Of a stretch of DNA of 64,000 bases, positions 11,755 through 23,240 are shown piece after piece; positions within the stretch are counted from its first letter, which is position 1, and each line of letters starts with the position of its first letter. The notes beneath the pieces were generated by a model. It was not told the origin of the DNA and ran no database searches. It saw only the letters and a list, made by a program, of their open reading frames with translations. The DNA lies in contig QKWP01000631.1 of NCBI GenBank assembly GCA_003550325.1, forward strand, positions 81,646-145,645, written 5' to 3'. The translations under genes were made by a program, and so were the position numbers. Source of the DNA: Gigaspora rosea. Its lineage: Eukaryota; Glomeromycota; Glomeromycetes; Diversisporales; Gigasporaceae.

Positions 11755-12562
11755 AAAAAAATATTTCATTAAAGATATCTCTACAAGTTCTTGACCAAAT
11801 TTGATGAAAATTTTTTATTTGAATTTTATGGATCCATAGAATTCAAATAAAAAAATTTTCATCGAATTTGATCAAGTGGTTGCAAAGATATCTTTGATCA
11901 AAGTTTTAGAGAATTTCAAAACGCGTATCACATGATAGATATGTTTAAATTTGTTGACAAAACTTTGATTAAGGTAGAGATTGTACCCATTGGGAAAACC
12001 TCTACCTGGTTACTATTAAATTACCCGGATATCCAGATAAATTACTATATCACACAATAGCAGGTTCTACCTGGGTACAATCACTAGATCAAGGATATTT
12101 CTGCAACTACTTGATCAAATTTGATGAAATTTTTTTTTTAAATTTTATAGATTCGTAGAATAAGTAAAAAAAAGTTTCATCAAATTTGATCAGGTAGTTG
12201 CAGAGATATCCTTGATCAAAGTTTTGTCAACAAATTTAAACGTATCTGTCATGTGATACACGTTTTGAAATTCTCTAAAACTTTGATCAAAAATATCTCT
12301 GCAACCATATGATCAAATTTGATGAAATTTTTTTTATTTGAATTGTATGGAACCATAGAATTAAAATAAAAAACTTTTGATCAGGTGGTTGCTAAAATAC
12401 CTTCACTCAAAATTTAGAAAATTTTGGCGCAGCTTTTTTTGATAGAAGTTTTAATTTTTTCTAAAACTTGAGTGAAGGTATCTTAGCAACTACTTGATCA
12501 AATTCGATAAAAATTTTTTTATTTGAATTCTATGGATCCATAAAATTCAAATAAAAAAATTT
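11755..12562. repeat. array of four palindromes centred on GGATCC
   Basis: Four copies of a roughly 100-120-base palindrome occur at about 11773-11895, 12083-12205, 12290-12390 and 12465-12562. The best copies are centred on TTCTATGGATCCATAGAA, and copies 2 and 3 have mutated centres. Arms carry TTTGATGAAAATTTTTTATT and GATCAAGTGGTTGCAAAGAT. The spacers between copies 1-2 (ATTTCAAAACGCGTATCACA) and 2-3 are themselves inverted copies of one another, so the block is a palindrome of palindromes. A roughly 100-base segment near 11983-12080 (TTGTACCCATTGGG to CCTGGGTACAA) is a separate nested inverted-repeat insertion. Confidence 0.7.
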
Positions 12563-13114
12563 GCTCTATATTTTTTTACCTGATACTAGATATTATAATT
12601 AAGTTGTTAACAAATTACTATAAAATTTATATGTAATAATCCAACTTTTAGCAAATTTACTTGATTTTAGGGGTCAAAAACATCTAAATTCATGAAATTC
12701 ATACAAATCAGTTATGACCTATATGAGAGATGTTTGGGGTTCTTCAAAATTGCACTTTTTAGTCATAAAGCGCATAGAAGTATAAGTCCGTCACTTTGCT
12801 CCAGACAATTAGAACTAAGATAACTTTTTTATAATATTGGTTAAAAACTTATTAGATATTTACTTAATACAAAAAATTTTTATTATAAGCTAGCTATATT
12901 TATTATTATATTGTACTATATACTGTATATAAAAACTATTAATTTTATAAAATTTACTATTTTTTATATTCTTTAACCAATATTAAATTATTTAAATTTA
13001 TTAAAATATAAGCTATAAAGTTAAGATATTACTATAATTTTTTTTAAAATATTAATTTGATTGGTTTCTATTAGTAGCAGCTATTTAAATATATTTTATT
13101 GAAATAAAGACTTA
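12563..13114. other. AT-rich intergenic DNA
   Basis: About 550 bases with no recognised gene or inverted-repeat structure. 12655-12800 is slightly less AT-rich but has no open frame of note. Confidence 0.4.
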
Positions 13115-14358
13115 CTAAAACGCACCTATGGTGTTTTACACTTATGTATGCATTATCTCAAAAAATAGTTATTACCCAGTAAGAGATATTCTAAATAAAA
13201 ATCATACTCTCTAAAACCTAATATAATAAATTGTTAGTAAAAATTGAACAATTCTAACCACTATCCTGGATAATTTCACTAAAAATCATCCAGATTACAC
13301 GATTTCATATCGATCAATGAAAGATCGATTTAATTTAAAATTTATTATATCAGTACATAATTATATATATATATTTAGTACCATATAATCAAAACCCTTT
13401 TCAAAACTCAACATAATGAAACTGACTCTAACTTTAACCTTTAGGTCTCATGATTATTAGATTGAAGTAGATTATTTTATTAAGTTACCTATGTTGCACA
13501 AAGTACATTTGAATTATCGATATACATCAAAATTTCAAAAATACATCTCTAATCTATGATAAAATCAAAAACCAATAATACAGAAAACTATAGCAAAATT
13601 ACAATAATTAGACATAGAAAGTTATAGTAAAATCACAAGCATAAACAATACCGAAAACCACAACGTTGAAAACCAATATAAAAACACAAGCACAAACGAT
13701 GAAAAGAGCTCCACCACAAGCACCAATGATGAAAAAAGCTACAAAGAAACCACAAGCACCAAACCACGGCGAATCACAAACACCAATGCATTTGAAGCAA
13801 AGTCAAAATCACAGGCACCAATAACGAAAAAGCTATAGCAAATCCACAAGTACTAACAACACAGTGAAATCACAAACCTCAACGACACTAAAGCCACAGT
13901 GAAATCACAAGTACCAACTATACCGAAACCACAATGAAATCACAACCTCCAATGACATTAAACGCTATAGCAAAATCACAAGCACAAAAACCACAGTGAA
14001 ATCAAAAGCTCCAACGAAAGCGAAACCACGAAGAAATTACAATCACCAATGACCACGACACCAATAACACGAAATCTACAGGCTTTGATGACGACTCCTA
14101 CAACAATTCCAATGGTAAAGGCTTCAAAAATGATTTTACTAGCTGTTATCTAAAAATAAAGTAGACGTAAGTAAACTAAAAAAAAAAAAAATCAATTATT
14201 ACTGATGATCGACAATCGACATCAGTTATATATGAGATAATCTTGGGATAGTGATTAGTGAAAATGATATTAATAATAATTCGTTAAAAAATGTAAAAAT
14301 ATAATATTAAACATAAACATACAGTATAATAGGTGTAAAGCACCATAGGTGCGTTTTA
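13115..14358. mobile_element. non-autonomous element with minisatellite interior
   Basis: Ends TAAAACGCACCTATGGTG and, inverted, the same 18 bases continuing into TTTTACACT/CTTTACACCT, giving a roughly 27-bp TIR over 1.24 kb. The interior has a degenerate minisatellite (about 13590-14100) built on ATCACAAGCACCAATGACGA with ACCACAAGCACC variants and no reading frame. Its inner flank (CAACATAATGAAACTGACTC at about 13410) matches CAACATAATGAAAATTGACT at about 56930 inside the element at 56600-58040, which has unrelated ends. Confidence 0.75.
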
Positions 14359-14939
14359 TAATAATTGCTTTTTGAATTATAAAATTATAATCTTTTTTAT
14401 ATTAAATAAATTTATATTTTTTATGGAAATTCACTAATTTGATTGGTCGGAACTTATATATATACGATAGATCGAAACTACCGTATTTCACAGTTTAAAC
14501 CAGCCTCCCATGTAGAATTTTCACAGCTTTATATTTGGGCATCTTAATGTTATAATAGTGGAAATTTATATATTTTATACTTTTGTATTGATAACAATAA
14601 ATGTCGAGATTAAAAATGCCTAGACAAAAGCTGGAGTATTTTAAAGAAAGGGTGGTTTAAACCCGTGAAATTCGGTATGTTATATCCTTTTCATACTGTA
14701 TATACTATATTAATAATAGCTGATAGGATTAGTAAGCAGTATAATCTTGCATGCCGAAGGTGGTAGTCTAAATTTCGGAGTTAAAGCTGTTTTTTAAATG
14801 GACTTAAATATAATTAGTAAGTGAGAAGTTCCGCATAAAAATTTTAAAATAAAATTAATAAAATTATTAACCGAGTTACTTTCAAATAACTCGAGAAACC
14901 CGTTACCTCGGTTATTTATACGATTACGTACTGTACGTA
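14359..14939. other. spacer left of the Tc1 element
   Basis: No recognised gene. A short ATG frame near 14600 (MSRLKMPRQKLEYFKERVV) ends after 19 codons and could be an exon, but no partner was found. 14790-14930 contains TAACCGAGTTAC / GTTACCTCGGTTA in opposite orientation, probably a small degraded inverted-repeat element. Confidence 0.35.
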
Positions 14940-16326
14940 CACTCCCCTGACATTGATCACCGAAATTTTCAAAATTTTAGATGATCGATGATTATGACTC
15001 AAGTTGCACAATAATTTTTTGTGAAACAAACCTCTTAGTATTAATACATAAATTTTTTTTACAGTTACACTAGACGTCATTCTGTTCGACTATATATATA
15101 TTTTTTTTTTGAATTTTTTTTTTTTTTTATCATAAAACAAAGGAAGCAACTAACCGAGAAAAAACAGGCTCAAATTGTTGGTGCTTGGTGAAACGGTGTG
15201 AGGCCGGCAAAAATCGTACAAACCTTAAATTTACCGAAGAGCACCATTTATGACGTAGTTAACTATTACAAAAAAAATGGGGAGATAAAACCTTTTCCTC
15301 GCCCTGGGGCGGCACCTAAAATAACTGAACATGGTACCCGCCACCTTATACACTTTTTGAAAAGTGATAGAAAGGCTGGTTTGAACGTTTTGACAAATAA
15401 TTTTGTGGAATCAATCTCCGTCGAGGTGTCTACACGTACCGTACAACATCACCTTCATGAAGAAGGTTTTTTGGCCGGGTTGGAAAGAGAAAACTGTTCA
15501 TAAATGAAGACAATATCAAGCTTCGTTTGAAGTGGGCTAAAGATCGAGAACACTGGAATAGAAGGTGGAAAAATGTTGTTTGGAGTGACGAATCACGGTT
15601 TGAAGTGTTTGGAGGGGATGGTCGTATGTATGTTTGGAGGAAACCAAAAGAAAAATATGATATAGATTGTTTGGTTCCTACGTTTAGGTCAGGAAGAAGG
15701 GGAATAATGGTTTGGGGTTGCTTTAGTTACTATGGTCCCGGACCTTTGGTTCAGGTTTTTGGTAATATGAATTCGCAGGACTATACCGAGGTTCTTCAAG
15801 ATTGTTTGGTACCTTTTTTAGGCAGTCTAGATAGTATTGTTGGAGAAAAAAACTATCTATTCCAAAGCGACAATGTGACAATCCACACTTCAACTTTCAC
15901 CACGGATTGGCTTGAAGAAAATGATATCGACGAACTTCCTTGGCCTGCAACAAGCCCCGATCTCAATCCTATCAAACATCTTTGGGATGAATTGGAGCGC
16001 CGAATTCGTAAGCATAATCCTCTGCCAAGCAGTGAGTCAGAACTATTCAGATTCCTGCAGGAGGAGTGGTTTAAGATTGATAGTTCGATTTTTAAAAATC
16101 TTGTTGAAAGCATGCCTCGTCGTGTTCGTGCTGTAATTGATGCTAAAGGATACCCGACGCGGTATTAATAATTGTAAATAAAAATTTATTATTATAACTA
16201 TTAAATAAAAAAAATCAACCCGGATTATTAAGTGGGTTGTCAATAAATTGCAGTTGTAAAAACCTGTAAAAAAAATGATCGTCATTTTGTAATTACAAAA
16301 TTCCGGAGATCAATGTCAGGGGAGTG
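14940..16326 (+). mobile_element. Tc1/mariner-family transposon
   Basis: Ends CACTCCCCTGACATTGATC and, inverted, the same 19 bases continuing to CCGRAATTTT, giving TIRs of about 35 bases. Both ends abut TACGTA, so the TA target duplication is present but its edge cannot be placed exactly. It encloses one DD34E transposase reading region. Size (about 1.39 kb) is normal for Tc1. TIR identity is high, so insertion is probably fairly recent. Confidence 0.9.
15141..16168 (+). pseudogene. Tc1/mariner transposase, DD34E, broken
   Basis: A cut-and-paste transposase. The N-terminal helix-turn-helix region reads LTEKKQAQIVGAW, then NGVRPAKIVQTLNLPKSTIY, then a second DNA-binding helix region (STRTVQHHLHEEGF). 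The catalytic domain has WSDESRF (first D), FQSDNVTIHTS (second D) and SPDLNPIKHLWDELERR (D and E 34 apart). Two lesions show: a TGA at 15189-15191 within GAW-NGV, and a one-base frame change near 15478-15490 between HHLHEEGFLAG and KLFINEDNIKLRLKW. Otherwise the protein is collinear with Tc1 transposases, about 340 aa. It is therefore dead in this copy, but little eroded. Confidence 0.92.
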
Positions 16327-16421
16327 TACGTAGCTAATTTGACTTTTAATATCAGATATATTTATAACAACAAATTCTATCGATAATACGTTTGTGTATA
16401 ACCGATAAAGTGACAACAGAC

Positions 16422-16851
16422 CAGGGACAGTGATTTTCTGTGTTTCACATAATACCACAGAATTCACATAAATATGCTTATATCACATAATTTGGTGTTT
16501 TCACCGCAGAATAGCACATAATGTGGCAATTTCACCGCAGAATAGCACATAATGTAGCAATTTATAAGAATTGTCACATAATTTGCCAATTTATTAGACA
16601 AAGTCTACAGATCCGGAAAGTTCCGAAAATTTATGTCACAAAATCGCACATAAATTTGGTAAACACGCCACAGAATCTCACATAATTTGGTCAAGTTACC
16701 GCATAATCGCGCATAATTTGGCAAATATGGTTCACATCATATCACATAATTTAAATTTTGTCACCACATAATTTAAATTTTGTCACCACATAATTTAAAT
16801 TTTGTCACCACATAATTTTGGTTTTGTCACCGCAGAAAATCACTGTCCCTG
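16422..16851. mobile_element. hAT-like MITE with 22-bp tandem repeat
   Basis: A 430-bp element with perfect ends CAGGGACAGTGATTTTCTG (19 bp, inverted at the right), flanked by perfect 8-bp duplications CAACAGAC at 16414-16421 and 16852-16859. The interior is made of CACATAATTT/GTCAC words; at 16743-16830 four head-to-tail copies of a 22-bp unit (CACATAATTTAAATTTTGTC plus AC) occur. It lies 200 bases upstream of the permease start and may affect its promoter. No coding capacity. Confidence 0.92.
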
Positions 16852-17059
16852 CAACAGACCAATAGAATGTGTTATCCTTTTAAATCTATAAATAATCTGC
16901 ATAAATGTCAAAGTTGCTATAAGTACATGCTTTTGGCAGCTTACATAACGCTAATCCCACCACCAAATACAGAAATTTTTTTTTTTTTGATAAATAAACA
17001 ATTTTCGATTAACTTTACATTTTCAACATATTCTTTTATGTAAACTTACTATTAATACA

Positions 17060-18911
17060 ATGTCACATTCGGGTTATGATTCTCAAGAAGCAACGGAAAA
17101 TAGTCCATTGCTCCTTGGAGAATCAATTGATACTACTAATCAAGAACCATTGAAATCGTCATGCATAGACAATTTTCGAAAACCTCACGTTCTATGGATG
17201 ATTGTCTTTAGTTTTACTTTATCAACTATTATGACTTCTATAATAGCACCTTTAGGTTCGAATGTTATAGCCATTATCTCCATTATTCTCATAATTTGTT
17301 GAATTCTCATTAAATATACGTGCTATTTCATTTGTCAGTGCAAATTGTCTTGGATATTGTATGCTTAGAGTATTATGAAGTAAATGACAATTACATGAAT
17401 AGTACAGATATTTTTTCCAATTTGATAGAGAAAGATTGTAAACTTCCACAAATTTTCGCTTTAGCTTCAAATCGCTTGATGTTATATCAGATGTGCTTAT
17501 ATGTTTCAGGTTGTAAAAGAACTCCCGACTTTTTCGTGATCATTAATTCTCATTTTTATTACATAAAGACTTGATATCTAATTATCAACTACTTTTTTCT
17601 TCTGACATTTATTCATTATAGCAACATTATCAATAGGTTACCTTTCAACACTCTCTGACTTTAAAGGTCGCAAATTTGTTTATAGAATATCAATAATCGG
17701 TATAATACTTGCATGTTCTATTGTAATTCTTATGTCTCATTACTGGAGAATTCTTGGAAGCAACTTTTTATTTATTGGAGCAATTATCGAAGGATTACTT
17801 GGAGGTGTGATTGCCATAAACACGGCATGTCATGCATATATAAGCGATTGCACTAAACCTGAAAATAGGAGTGTTGGATTTGGATTTATGCATGCCTCAG
17901 CATATTGTGGAATGTCACTTGGCCCAGTATTAGGAGGTATTATTGTTGAGGTATATTTCAAGATAATGGTCGAAAAACCTTATATTATTATTATCATCTT
18001 CATACTTATCAATATTATTATTTAGGCTACGGGATCCGCACTTTCGGTATTTTACGTGGTTGTTTGTGCACTCTCTATATTTTTTATTTTTGCATCATTT
18101 ATTCTTCCTGAATCACTTCCGCCAGAACTACGTCATCAAAACGAATCATCAGCTTCTTTACCATCTCCGATATATATCTTTTCTGCTTTGATCATTCTTA
18201 ATCAAACACCTGTATATTCTGGAAGTATTACAAATAATATATGGAAGAGAAATGTATTATATATTCTTTCAATAATTTATTTTATTTATAGAATATCACA
18301 AGCTGGTGAGGGGTTTGGTTTTATTTATTTTATTTTCAAATTAATTTAAATATATATCATAAATAACGTCAATTTTTATCATTTAAATAGGTCAAAATGA
18401 TATAATTGCATTATATACAACACGAAAGTTTGGCTGGACAACTTTAGAGAATGGATTTTTTTTCACACTTCAAGCATTAACACGATTTATGGCTCTATTA
18501 GTCCTCTTACCTTTATTTCGTCTTTTACAAGGAAAATATCTAACATCTTATTCACGAACTTTAGATCTTGTGATGATGAGAACTGGATTGATAATGGAAA
18601 TAGTTGGATTCGCATTATATGCTATTGCAATAAATCCTAATATGTTTTATTTTGCTTGTGTGGTAAATAGTTTAGCTACGATAGCAACGCCAGCAATTAG
18701 AACTTTATTTACTATATTTGTCTTGCCTACACAAGCAGGACAAATATTAGGTGCTTTGAGCGTTATTGAAGGAGTAGGAAGTATATTGAGTCCTTTATTT
18801 TTGAACTCTTTGTATAGTTGGTCTGTAATAAAAGGACTTGATGAAATTGTATTTTGGGCGAATAGTTGTTTATTTGTTCTTGCTAGTTTTTTGGCGTTCT
18901 TAGTTTTATAG
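17060..18911 (+). CDS. MFS permease (drug/H+ antiporter-like)
   Basis: Integral-membrane transporter of the major facilitator superfamily. Five exons join in frame to 498 aa: 17060-17255, 17339-17509, 17622-17950, 18026-18305, 18391-18911, all with GT-AG introns and phases 1, 1, 0, 1. After a hydrophilic N-terminus (MSHSGYDSQEATENSPLLLG) come hydrophobic helices; the loop 2-3 signature is GYLSTLSDFKGRK (family G-x3-D-x2-G-R-K). Further helices follow (SNFLFIGAIIEGLLGGVIAI, GMSLGPVLGGIIVE, FYVVVCALSIFFIFASFILP) up to a C-terminal set (LGALSVIEGVGSILSPLF). The layout resembles the fungal tetracycline-resistance/HIAT1-like MFS branch, but the substrate cannot be predicted. The start is the first ATG in frame with the conserved region. 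It is complete. Confidence 0.88.
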
Positions 18912-19424
18912 CCAAATAAACCTGAAATTTTAAGTTTTTCTTTGGGTTATTTTTTTTAAAGTCAGGTTAGAATTTAGATTTTAGTATATTTAATAAAAGA
19001 TCTCAAATCTCAACCTTAGCTACCACATTATGCATAATATTTACAAAAAAAAAACTTTTTCGAATAATGCTGTATAAAGCAAACCAACACTACATATACA
19101 GTGCTTTATTATTAAAATTAGAGTTAGTAATATTTGAAGTAAATTAGAAAAAATTTTTGAAGATATTAAATATTTTTGCTCAGAACAAAAAAATACTGTT
19201 AGTCTGTAAAATATAGCAAATGTGATACATTACTATATATTATAGTTAATAAACTTGTTATTTTATATTGTGTTGTATAATATAAATTAATGTGATTAGC
19301 AAATTTTTACATCATACTAGGAATCAGGAATCTATAAAAATACCAATATATAATTGACCAAAAATTAATAGAATAATTTTTAGCCAATCACAGATTGGCA
19401 ATTTTTTTAATTTTTAGTATAACA
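18912..19424. other. AT-rich spacer after the permease
   Basis: Includes the permease 3' region. No gene or inverted-repeat element was recognised in these 500 bases. Confidence 0.4.
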
Positions 19425-19667
19425 GATAATAAATGTCGCAGAAATGAAATCAGATTAAAATGAAACTGGGGACCTCTCTTGCTCACCTTTAAAGCTTATA
19501 AAACCCACATATACTCGTTTATTAATAACCCTAACCCTAAACCCTAACCCTAATGCTAAAAAACCCCCTAAAAAATGTCCCCTAAAAAATTTTAAAATTT
19601 TGCTTAAAAAATAAAAAAATTTCATTTTAATCTGATTTATTTTAATCTGTCACAATAAATAAGAGTA
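19425..19667. mobile_element. MITE with telomere-like interior
   Basis: Left ATAAATGTCGCAGAAATG followed by AATCAGATTAAAATGAAA recurs inverted at the right (TTTCATTTTAATCTGATT, then CTGTCACAATAAAT). The interior has AACCCTAACCCTAAACCCTA. About 240 bp. The target duplication is not clear. Confidence 0.7.
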
Positions 19668-19679
19668 AATCTATTTGTC

Positions 19680-19968
19680 ACCAGCGGTAATAGTTACCAG
19701 AGTGTGATCGACCAATTAGATCAAAGGATTATGTATAATATAAAAAATGTGAAAACTTTAATTTTTTTAAAATTTTGTTTATGAAACTACTTTTTTTTAT
19801 ACAAAAAAAAAATTCTTTGCAAAATTTTACTATATACTCTTGAACTTTAACTATGGCTCTAACTTTGACCCTAACAATAGTAAGTTTGATACTTTGTTTT
19901 TGTTTTAATCATAACATTACACAATCTAATTGGTCAATTATGTTCCGGTGATTACCGGCAACAAATAC
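19680..19968. mobile_element. MITE carrying the shared CCCTAAC core
   Basis: Ends TATTTGTCACCAGCGGTAAT and, inverted, TATTTGTTGCCGGTAATCAC, followed by GACCAATTAGAT on both sides. The interior has TTTGTTTATGAAACTACTTT, AATTCTTTGCAAAATTTTAC and TTTGACCCTAAC, i.e. the core also found at 26.8, 36.3, 38.8, 45.4, 52.3, 53.4 and 62.5 kb. About 290 bp, non-coding. Confidence 0.75.
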
Positions 19969-20196
19969 ATTTTTTCAATAAATAAAATTGGTTCTCGTAA
20001 ACCTGGCTGTGTGAATTTTTTTAAAAAAGTCAAATGTTATTTATATTAGTATATAGGTTTAATAATTTGGTTAATTATAGAATATAAATTATATTGATTA
20101 TCAATAATGATTATCAGTTTTTTTTTGTCTGGATTTTTAATATTAACTAATTTTTTTTTTTAGCAATTTTAACTTTGTCTTAGTTGGAGTTGTCAT

Positions 20197-22127
20197 ACAT
20201 CAGCAAATTTATAATAGCGTAATCTTACGTAAGGGGAGTAACAAAAATCAGGTGATTTTTTAGGAGGGGAGGGGAGGTAAAAAAAGTTGAAATTATATAT
20301 AAGAACCTGACTATTTATATATTGAGGGAGAGGGAGGGGGGTAGGCCTCTGATAAAAAATAATCAGGTGATTAATGACACTGCCCTAAGATCTTACGAAC
20401 CGTAATATAAGCAAAATATTACATAATATATTTCGAAATATTTCGAAATATCAAATTTTCGAAATATTACGAAAGTAATTTTGAAATATTTCGAAATAGG
20501 TTACGAAATATTTCAATCCCTTTCAAAATATTTTAGGACTAGGAAACCAAGCTGGATCAGAATCAGTAGATCTGTAATCTGGATCGCGCGTTAGACTGAT
20601 TTTTCGAAATAGTTTGAAATAGTTCGATGATATTCAAATTCTGTACTACAAGATCAGATTAGATCTTTTGTTTATAACTAGATCTTCTATTTTGTTTTTT
20701 TTCGCTTTTTTGTTTTTATTTCGTTTCGTTCGTTTCATTTTTTGTTTTCGTTTCATTGTTTTGGTTTCATTTTTCTATTTTTTTTATTTTTTAATTTTTT
20801 TAATTTTATTTTTTATTTCAGCACCTTTGCAAGAAGACATACAACTTTTCGAAGCCTTGCGCATGTTTACTCAGACTTCCAACACTTTCAAGAATACCAA
20901 GAACACTTCTTTAGAGAAATGATTTAGTTAGGCGCAAGTTTCGCAAGTTTTCGCAAGGTTTTGCAAGTTTGTGCAAGTTTTCGCAAGGTTTCGCGTCATT
21001 TATTTTTTCGTTTCGTGTTTTTTGTTTTTGTTTTTTTTTGTTTTATTTTAAAAATTTTTTTATTAATTTATTTTATTTTGGCACTTTGCGAGAACAGAAC
21101 CCTTACTTCCGCAAAAAAAACAACCCAGACTTTGTCGGCACTTTGCGACTTTTTTGGCATATTGCAAGAACATTAACACGGCTTTCACAATTTCAGAATT
21201 TGCAAGAATGCGAACTCTTACAAAGATTTGGGCTTCGTTTATTTTTTTTTATTAGTTTGCTTACACTTTTGGTTTTTTTGTTTTTTTTTTTTATTTATTT
21301 TTTTAATTTTTATTTTAGTTTATTTATTCCTAACTCCTTCAAACCTTTGCGACTTTCCTCGGCATTTGCAAGAACACCAACACTTCTAAAAAATGTTTTT
21401 ATTTTGAAGTTTTTAGAAAAAGAGTGCGAAACGAAGTTTATAGCCAAAACAAAAGAAGTAGTCAAAGCGAAGACAATAGAAAACAAAGAAGTGAAGATAA
21501 TAGCTAACTGTAGATGAACGAAAATAAGTGTGTAGGGCTAGTTTTTTGTATGTAGTGATAGAATTAGATGCAAAGAAGTGCGAAATAAGTAGTTAAAATA
21601 ATATATAATAATGTAAAAACAATACTATAAAAAATGTATAATAATTAAAATATAATATATAATATAATATATATAATATATAATAATAATAAATAAAAAA
21701 ATAATAATAAATAAAAAAATATAAAATTCTATAGTAAACTGTGAAACCTTGCGAAATAAAGTGAAAACCTGTAAAAAAGCATAATTATGTAAATATGTAT
21801 ATCATTTGTTTATTTTTTAAAAAATTTTAAAAATTTGCGAAAATTTGCCAAATATTGTGAAACAATGCGAAAAGATCCAAAATATTGCGAAACAATGCGA
21901 AAATATCAAAATATTACCTCCTGCACGCATTAGTTTATTGATATGCGCATTGTTGCGATTTATTTCGAATTATTGTGATGTAATATTGCGTAATTTTTTA
22001 CATATGTATTTCGTAATATTCTGTAATTGAAAATTGCGAAAGATTTCGCGTCGATTCGTAATTCTTGCGCAAGTTTTCAGGCCGTAATAACTTACGTAAG
22101 ATTATATTTATATAATTCGCTGATGTA
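20197..22127. mobile_element. 1.9-kb TIR element, low-complexity interior
   Basis: Ends CATCAGCAAATTTATAATAG continuing to GCGTAATCTTACGTAAG, and inverted CATCAGCGAATTATATAAAT continuing to ATAATCTTACGTAAG. Left subterminal DNA is an array of TTTCGAAATATTTCGAAA words (20420-20640); right subterminal DNA is rich in GCGAAA/TTGCGA words (21830-22080). The interior is TTTCGTTT/TTTTTGTTTT low complexity that opens reading frames without protein character. A 153-bp MITE (20233-20385) sits just inside the left TIR. A rearranged relative in the opposite orientation occupies 36640-37800. Confidence 0.75.
20233..20385. mobile_element. TWA-target MITE, copy 1
   Basis: 153 bp, ends GGGGAGTAACAAAAATCAGG and, inverted, GGGCAGTGTCATTAATCACC, flanked by TAA on both sides. 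A G-run (GGAGGGGAGGGGAGG) follows the left end and another (GGGAGGGGGG) precedes the right. The TTA/TAA target suggests PIF/Harbinger (Tourist-type). Near-identical copies lie at 34316, 50847 (cut) and 51040. Confidence 0.88.
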
Positions 22128-22869
22128 GTTGGAATTATTGTAACTGAAATCATTACTACTAGAGTTATTGTTACTGCAGTTGTCTTAGTTGTCAGTTTTG
22201 TATAGTATTGCTATTACAGATATATATTGTTGTTATTTATAATCTTTGAGTAAATTTCATCCAATTTGCTTTTAGTATTAGGATGGTTTTTTTGGTAGTT
22301 TTTTTTGTTGCATAACTAATATCTACTTTTCTTTTTATAATCATCGCTTCATATTGTTTGTTTTGATACCTTCAATATAGGTGGATATTGCATTATTGAA
22401 TAACTTTCATTATTCGATTTACTTCTTGTTTTACTGGTATTTTTTTTATTTGGTGCTTTTTCTTATTATACTCTTATCATTATATAACTAACTTTCTTAT
22501 TTTTCTTTTTATAACTATCATTTTATACCATTGTTTTGGTGCTTTTATTATTAGTAGGTGTCACATTATTTATGCTTTTTGTTGTTCACTTTGTTTCTGG
22601 TATCTTTTTTTTGTAATTATCATCTGTGTTAAATTAATTTGCGATACTATTGCTACCCTACCTTATTAAAATAATTATCGTTTTGCTTACAAATAGAAAG
22701 CGACAATTGTGGTGATTCATTCAAGTCATTATGTTTTCAATATCCTTGCAAATATAGTACAGAATGTTCTGGCTACCATTTAGAAGCAAATGGCAAAATT
22801 TAAACTAAGATATAGAAATACTTGATGAAGCTTTAGTAGATGTTACTATAGTCAATAAACTTCAAACAG
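22128..22869. other. repeat-derived spacer
   Basis: 22130-22640 is a T-rich, vaguely repetitive stretch (ATTGTTGTTATT, TTACTGCAGTTG variants) resembling the inverse of element interiors elsewhere. 22690-22800 encodes a C-rich fragment (NCGDSFKSLCFQYPCKYSTE) that looks like a degenerate zinc-binding segment, probably belonging to the transposase relics to the right. No intact gene. Confidence 0.4.
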
Positions 22870-23240
22870 AGAACAGATTTATGCTGAGGATTTGATCAGT
22901 ATGATGATAATAACGATAATGACATTGATGACGATGATAACATTGATGATAATAATGACAATGATGCCGATAACAATAATAGCGAACAAACCAAATTAAT
23001 ATTAAAATTTAATATATGGGATCTAGCTAAAACATTTCTTTATAACTATACAAAACAAGAAGGCTTAGTATATGTAAGAAAAGGCATATATTAGATCCAA
23101 AGGATAATACCATTATAAGATATCAAATATATAAATGCTTTTATACCGAGTAATACGAATAGTTGTGATGTATGGTTGATCAAAGAAGTAGTATATGGAG
23201 TCCTCTACGTAGTAATATGAATAGTTGTGACGTATGGTTA
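22870..23240 (+). pseudogene. FAR1-type transposase N-terminal fragment
   Basis: An acidic Asp/Asn tract (DDNNDNDIDDDD) is followed by FNIWDLAKTFLYNYTKQEGL and VYVRKG, like the start of the FAR1 DNA-binding domain in fungal Mutator-type transposases. In-frame stops follow within about 20 codons. It is a remnant and may have the same origin as the relic at 34117-35880, though the two are 11 kb apart. Confidence 0.5.

Noticed and set aside
14600-14660. Short gene start MSRLKMPRQKLEYFKERVV
   Set aside because: Ends after 19 codons; no splice partner or similarity could be supported.
20668-21517. Open frames rich in Phe up to 182 codons
   Set aside because: They come from T-rich low-complexity DNA in a non-coding TIR element.
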